In this document: positions 60,505-64,000 of the stretch, piece by piece
Numbering within the stretch: the stretch's first letter is position 1
Layout of the letters: each line of letters starts with the position of its first letter
NCBI GenBank assembly: GCA_964436005.1
Contig: CAYTBK010000002.1
Location: forward strand, 30,811 to 94,810
Direction of reading: 5' to 3'
DNA: 64,000 bases
From: JAGNHB01 sp964436005
GTDB taxonomy: Bacteria > Acidobacteriota > JAAYUB01
Translations under genes and position numbers: made by a program
Notes under the pieces: model-generated
Seen by the model: the letters and a program-made list of their open reading frames with translations, nothing else
Databases searched by the model: none
What the model was told of the DNA's origin: nothing

Positions 60505-60876
60505 ATGGTCAATCGAAAACTGATTAGACCTACCATGGCGGAAATGTCGTCCGCAATGTCGAATTATTCCATGCAGGGGGGGCGGAAACGGGTTCCGCCC
60601 GAGCAGACCCATGCGGAGAATTTCTATTACGTCAAGCAGATGAACAACAAGACGCCCATGCTGCTGCGTCTTGTCAACGGGGACGAGATCATCGGGGTCA
60701 TCGAGTGGTACGACCGCGATTGTCTCAAGGTCAACCGTGAAGGAGCCCCGAATCTGCTGATCTACAAATCGGCCATCCTGTACATGTTCAAAGCTGATGA
60801 AATGCCGGCCCGGGCCGAGGACCGCCCGGCCCGAAAGACCAGGCGGTCAGCCGGGCCCAGCCACGAGGAGCCCTGA
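60505..60876 (+). CDS. Hfq/Sm-like RNA-binding protein with long N-terminal extension
   Basis: 123 aa; ATG 60505 after GGAGGAGG. A Sm-like core of about 55 residues (about 38-95) carries KQMNNKTPMLLRLVNGDEI (Sm1) and APNLLIYKSAILYMF (Sm2, with YKSA in place of the YKHA of standard Hfq). It has an N-terminal extension of about 38 residues and a charged C-terminal tail (KTRRSAGPSHEEP). Standard Hfq starts near the core. The protein probably forms a ring that binds small RNAs, but the His of the Sm2 motif, important for uridine binding, is replaced. It lies 17 bp before pdxA. Confidence 0.75.
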   Translation: MVNRKLIRPTMAEMSSAMSNYSMQGGRKRVPPEQTHAENFYYVKQMNNKTPMLLRLVNGDEIIGVIEWYDRDCLKVNREGAPNLLIYKSAILYMFKADEMPARAEDRPARKTRRSAGPSHEEP

Positions 60877-60893
60877 CGGCGGCCGCTCCTTCC

Positions 60894-61877
60894 ATGAAAC
60901 CCCTTGTCATCACCATGGGCGACCCGGCCGGGATCGGGCCGGAGGTCATCCTCAAGGCGCTGCCGGCCCCGCCGGCGGACCGGCCGGTGTACGTTTTCGG
61001 CGACGGGGCCACCTTTCGCCGGACGGCGGCCGCAGGAGGCACCGGCCTGGCCTGGCCGGTCGTCCGCCTGGCCGACTTCCCGGCAAGAGCGGAAACCGGT
61101 TCGGCCATCATCGATTTCGCCAACGTCCCGGCGGACCTCCGGCCCGGCCAGGAATGCGCGGCCAGCGGACAGGCAGCCATCGATTACATACGGCAGGCGG
61201 TGCAGTGCTGCCTGGACGGGCGGGCGGGCGCCGTCGCCACTGCGCCCATCAGCAAGACGGCCATCGCCTTGGCCGGCTCGCCTTATCCGGGGCACACGGA
61301 GATGCTGGCCGACTGGGCCGGAGGGCGCGATGTCCGCATGGCCTTCGCCCTGCCCGAATTCTGGACCATTCTGGCCACGATCCACGTTCCGCTCCGCAAC
61401 GTGGCGGACATGCTGACGGTTCACGGCACCCTGGCCACCCTTCGCCTGGCGGCGAGGGAAATCCGGCGTTACCGGCCTCGCGTGCGGCTCGTCGTGGCCG
61501 GTTTGAACCCGCACGCGTCTGAGGGCGGGCTCATGGGGCAGGAAGAAGAGGCGGTGCTGCACCCGGCCGTCCGGGCCGCCCGGGACGAGGGCCTCGACGT
61601 GTCGGGGCCGCTCCCCGCAGACACGGTGTTCCTGAAGGCCTTCCGGGGCGAGTACGATGTGGTTCTGGCCCATTACCACGACCAGGGCCTGATTCCCGTG
61701 AAGCTCCTGGGCTTCGATCGGGCGGTCAACGTCACCCTGGGCTTGCCGTTCCTGCGGACTTCTCCCTGCCACGGGACCGCCCCCGACATCGCCGGCCGGA
61801 ACGTTGCGTCGGGCGACAGCATGCGTCGCGCCATCGAGCTGGCCTGGGCGGGCCTCGAACTGGAATTCGCCGGATAG
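60894..61877 (+). CDS. pdxA: 4-hydroxythreonine-4-phosphate dehydrogenase
   Basis: 327 aa. ITMGDPAGIGPEVILKAL at the N-terminus, TAPISKTAI, GHTEMLADWAG, VAGLNPHASEGG and HYHDQGLIPVKLLGFDRAVN (zinc and substrate motifs) plus HGTAPDIAG are all canonical. Oxidises 4-phosphohydroxy-L-threonine in vitamin B6 synthesis. Confidence 0.94.
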   Translation: MKPLVITMGDPAGIGPEVILKALPAPPADRPVYVFGDGATFRRTAAAGGTGLAWPVVRLADFPARAETGSAIIDFANVPADLRPGQECAASGQAAIDYIRQAVQCCLDGRAGAVATAPISKTAIALAGSPYPGHTEMLADWAGGRDVRMAFALPEFWTILATIHVPLRNVADMLTVHGTLATLRLAAREIRRYRPRVRLVVAGLNPHASEGGLMGQEEEAVLHPAVRAARDEGLDVSGPLPADTVFLKAFRGEYDVVLAHYHDQGLIPVKLLGFDRAVNVTLGLPFLRTSPCHGTAPDIAGRNVASGDSMRRAIELAWAGLELEFAG

Positions 61878-61917
61878 CGGCGCTTGGGGCATCGGCCGGC
61901 GCCCTTGCGCCGAAAGG

Positions 61918-62997
61918 TCACCGCGTTGTCGATTCGTCCAGGCGGGAAAGCAGACAGAGGGCGCAGTCGACGACCCGGGCCACGCTCTCGGCGGAAACAT
62001 TCTCCAAAACGTCGCTGGTCGTGTGCCAGTAGGAATTGTCCGGCCCGTAGGAGAAATCGATGATGTCCAGAACCGGTATGCCCAGCCTGGCAAAAGGGAT
62101 GTGATCATCGACCATGGGGATTTCCTCTTCCCCGAGGATGCTGGCGTTGCCCGTGTCCTGGGCGCAGGCGGCGAGCAGGGCCAGGAGTTCCGGCGCCGAG
62201 TTGGCATCGCGGACGAGGGCGAGGTCCCGGTCCCCGATCATGTCCAGCAGGAGGAAGGCGCTGACGTCGGGAACCTGGCCGGCGGCGGAAAGCGCGGCCG
62301 CATGGTGGCGCGACCCGAACAGGCCGTCCGTGGCGGTGATGGAGGGCCCGAACGACTCTTCCCCGTCCAGGAAAAGGAACCGCACGGTGCAATCGGTTTT
62401 CCGGGCGGCGACGCGGCGGGCGATCTCCAGCAGGGCGGCCGTGCTGGAGGTGGAGTCGTTGGCTCCGCGAAATTCCAGGCCGGGCAGTGTTTTCGTGTCG
62501 ATATGGCTGGCGAGGTAAACGATGCGACGGGGATTCCCCTTCTTTTCGGCCAGGATGTTGGACATCCGAACGGGCCCGCCGGGAGCGGCGGCGTCGAAGG
62601 ACTCCTCCCGGACGGTCAGGCCGTAGGATTTCAGCGTATCCTGAAGATAATTCTTCAGCCGGGCGAGGCTGGCCGAACGGGGGGGGCGCGGGGCGAAGCT
62701 GTCGATCCGGTGCAGGAGCTCTTCCACTTTCTGCCGGTCGGCCGCCTGCCCGGGAGCGGGACGGGCGGCTGCCGGCGCGGCGTTTGCGGCGGCTGGCCGG
62801 TCTGTCGTTGCGGGGCCCGGCGGCGAAGCAGTGCTGCAGGCCGCGGTGAAAAGGCCGAGCGCGACGAGCAGGAGGAATCCGGTCCTCCGGGCCCCGCGGG
62901 GGCGCAATCGGGCAAAGGGGCCCGAGCGCGGCCGATGTTTCGCCCGGGCCGGCCGGCCGGGCGGCGTTTCCTGTTTTGCTCGAATCAAATCTGGCAT
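61918..62997 (-). CDS. Lipoprotein of the M28/glutaminyl-peptide cyclotransferase type
   Basis: 359 aa from ATG 62997; a GTG at 63027 would add 10 residues. Signal with a lipobox (LLLVALGLFTAACS). The mature part has the fingerprint of glutaminyl cyclases rather than plain aminopeptidases: GANDSTSSTAALLEIA, FLDGEESFGPS, GLFGSRHHA, LLDMIGDRD, MVDDHIPFARLGIPVLDIID and WHTTSD. Metal ligands Asp/Glu/His of the M28 fold are all present. Function: cyclises N-terminal Gln of exported proteins, or an M28 peptidase. Divergent from the VWFA gene. Confidence 0.8.
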   Translation of the reverse strand: MPDLIRAKQETPPGRPARAKHRPRSGPFARLRPRGARRTGFLLLVALGLFTAACSTASPPGPATTDRPAAANAAPAAARPAPGQAADRQKVEELLHRIDSFAPRPPRSASLARLKNYLQDTLKSYGLTVREESFDAAAPGGPVRMSNILAEKKGNPRRIVYLASHIDTKTLPGLEFRGANDSTSSTAALLEIARRVAARKTDCTVRFLFLDGEESFGPSITATDGLFGSRHHAAALSAAGQVPDVSAFLLLDMIGDRDLALVRDANSAPELLALLAACAQDTGNASILGEEEIPMVDDHIPFARLGIPVLDIIDFSYGPDNSYWHTTSDVLENVSAESVARVVDCALCLLSRLDESTTR

Positions 62998-63017
62998 TTG
63001 CAGCACGTTCCTGAACG

Positions 63018-63051
63018 TTGACTTCACGGAGTGAAAAACTATAATAGTTTT
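63018..63051 (+). promoter_or_regulatory. Promoter with overlapping palindrome for the VWFA gene
   Basis: TTGACT (63018-63023), 16-bp spacer, TATAAT (63040-63045). The -10 sits in the perfect inverted repeat AAAACTATAATAGTTTT (63035-63051), which may be an operator for a repressor. It is 29 bp from the GTG at 63080. Confidence 0.65.
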
Positions 63052-63079
63052 CGCTTCATTTTTTGTAAAGGGGATTTCC

Positions 63080-64000
63080 GTGGCTCAGCATACCGTTTCC
63101 CGCCTGTGTTTCGGGTTTTGCATCATGGCGTCGGCCATCCTGGCTCTTCCGCCGCTCATGGCCCAGGCGGAGCTCAAGGAGAAGATCTCCGTGAAGGTCG
63201 AGATGGTCAACGTCCTCTGCTCCGTCGTCGACAAACGGGGCCAGTTCGTCACCAACCTGCAGAAGGAAGACTTCACCCTGGCCGAAGACGGGGCGGTTCA
63301 GCAGATCGAGAATTTCTACTCGCACGGGAACCTGCCGCTCACCGTCTGCCTGCTGGTGGACACCAGCGCCTCGGTGGCGGCGAAGCTGAAATTCGAACAG
63401 GAAGCGGCCGCGTCCTTTCTGGCGACCAACATCAAGACAGCCGACAAGGGGTTGCTGGTGGAGTTCGATTCCGGCGTGACCCTGGTGCAGGACTACACCA
63501 ACTCGCCAGGCGTCATCGCCGATCAGTTGGCCACGTTGCGGGCGGCCGGCGGCACCTCCCTCTACGACGCTCTCTACCTGGTGTCGGAGGAAAAACTCCT
63601 GTACGACGAAGGGGAAAGACGAAAGACCATCATCGTCATCTCGGACGGGGAAGACACGGTCAGCCGGACGCCACTGGACGAGTCCCTGGAAATGGTGCAG
63701 CGGGCCGGGGCCATCGTGTTCGCCATCTCCACCAATCGGACGGGACACAGCACCAACGCCTCGGAGGGCGGCGACTCCACGCTGGAGAAATTCGCGGCGG
63801 CCACGGGCGGGAAGGTGTATTATCCTTCCAAAATCGAGGAAGTCGCCTCGGCGTTCCGGGAGATCGACCAGGAACTGCGCTCCCAGTACAGCCTGAGCTA
63901 TAAGTCGAACCACGCCCGCCAGGACGGCGCCTTCCACACCCTCCGGGTCGCGGTCAGGGGGAAGGGGATGAAAGTCAGGCACCGCAACGGCTACTTCTCG
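63080..64000 (+). CDS. VWFA-related (acidobacterial type) protein, 3' end outside the window
   Basis: At least 307 aa; GTG start at 63080 is fixed by GGGGATTTCC and the signal peptide (1-30). A vWA fold with MIDAS CLLVDTSASV, VVDKRGQFVTNLQKEDFTLAED ahead of it and VISDGEDTV further on, then YSLSYKSN and a final VRHRNGYF. The order matches the VWFA-related family typical of Acidobacteriota, whose proteins usually end right after this point. The window ends inside this block with the frame still open. Likely a secreted binding or structural protein. Confidence 0.88.
   Translation, partial: MAQHTVSRLCFGFCIMASAILALPPLMAQAELKEKISVKVEMVNVLCSVVDKRGQFVTNLQKEDFTLAEDGAVQQIENFYSHGNLPLTVCLLVDTSASVAAKLKFEQEAAASFLATNIKTADKGLLVEFDSGVTLVQDYTNSPGVIADQLATLRAAGGTSLYDALYLVSEEKLLYDEGERRKTIIVISDGEDTVSRTPLDESLEMVQRAGAIVFAISTNRTGHSTNASEGGDSTLEKFAAATGGKVYYPSKIEEVASAFREIDQELRSQYSLSYKSNHARQDGAFHTLRVAVRGKGMKVRHRNGYFS

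Overview
This is a 64 kb, GC-rich piece of bacterial chromosome with dense coding on both strands and strong AGGAGG-type ribosome binding sites. The best taxonomic clue is the gene running off the right edge, a VWFA-related protein of a type common in Acidobacteriota. A deep, high-GC member of Acidobacteriota is the most likely source. This is inference, because the window has no rRNA gene or other decisive marker.

Layout. 1-2.4 kb: two secreted dockerin-bearing glycosidases, a GH44 truncated at the left edge and a GH114/TM1410-type protein whose two halves look circularly permuted. 2.4-3.0 kb: non-coding mosaic repeat with 13-nt palindromes every 50-52 nt. 3.0-7.3 kb: MFS exporter, a secreted protein with a caspase/CHAT-like His-Cys dyad, and a ClC chloride transporter. 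7.3-17.5 kb: a compact eight-gene minus-strand operon that reads as an osmotic-stress unit: glucosyl-3-phosphoglycerate synthase, an MPGP-type phosphatase, a second glycosyltransferase, a CmpX/MscS-like membrane protein, a DUF389 protein, a cation:proton antiporter, a GH13 glucan hydrolase and a low-GC Na+:solute symporter. A TetR regulator with a palindromic upstream site lies just upstream. 18.6-20.1 kb: small envelope proteins. 20.4-24.7 kb: minus-strand operon of a vWA protein, moaA and a tungstate/molybdate-type ABC permease plus ATPase without a binding protein. 24.9-31.2 kb: an NSS-family Na+ symporter, a large anchored protein ending in two pilin-like domains, exonuclease III and a BPL_N/HEAT protein.

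31.2-32.3 kb: 1.1 kb of non-coding repeats, including a second copy of the periodic palindrome array. 32.3-36.6 kb: a short Lhr-like helicase and a lower-GC glycosyltransferase/TPR membrane-protein pair. 36.7-44.5 kb: housekeeping run cinA, purF, xerC-like, a B12-binding radical SAM gene and polA with an apparently dead proofreading site. 44.7-54.2 kb: a secreted M4 metallopeptidase with its own promoter and terminator, a transglutaminase-like protein, an RluA pseudouridine synthase, a DUF4388 protein, a beta-CASP nuclease and a zinc-ribbon/TonB-C-like protein. 54.3-57.8 kb: gap-pgk-tpiA-secG. 57.9-61.9 kb: tRNA-Leu(GAG), tmk-holB-PSP1 (ricT-like), an Hfq/Sm-like gene and pdxA. 61.9-64 kb: a divergent pair, a glutaminyl-cyclase-like M28 lipoprotein and the VWFA-related protein.

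How the parts fit. The window combines core metabolism and replication genes with an unusually rich secreted proteome (glycosidases, proteases, vWA, PPC, transglutaminase and pilin-like domains) and a coherent osmoadaptation operon. The least explained signals are the periodic palindrome arrays at about 2.8 and 31.9 kb, the permuted GH114 protein, the secreted His-Cys dyad protein and the anchored protein with two pilin-like tails. All family calls come from motif reading; no database search was run.
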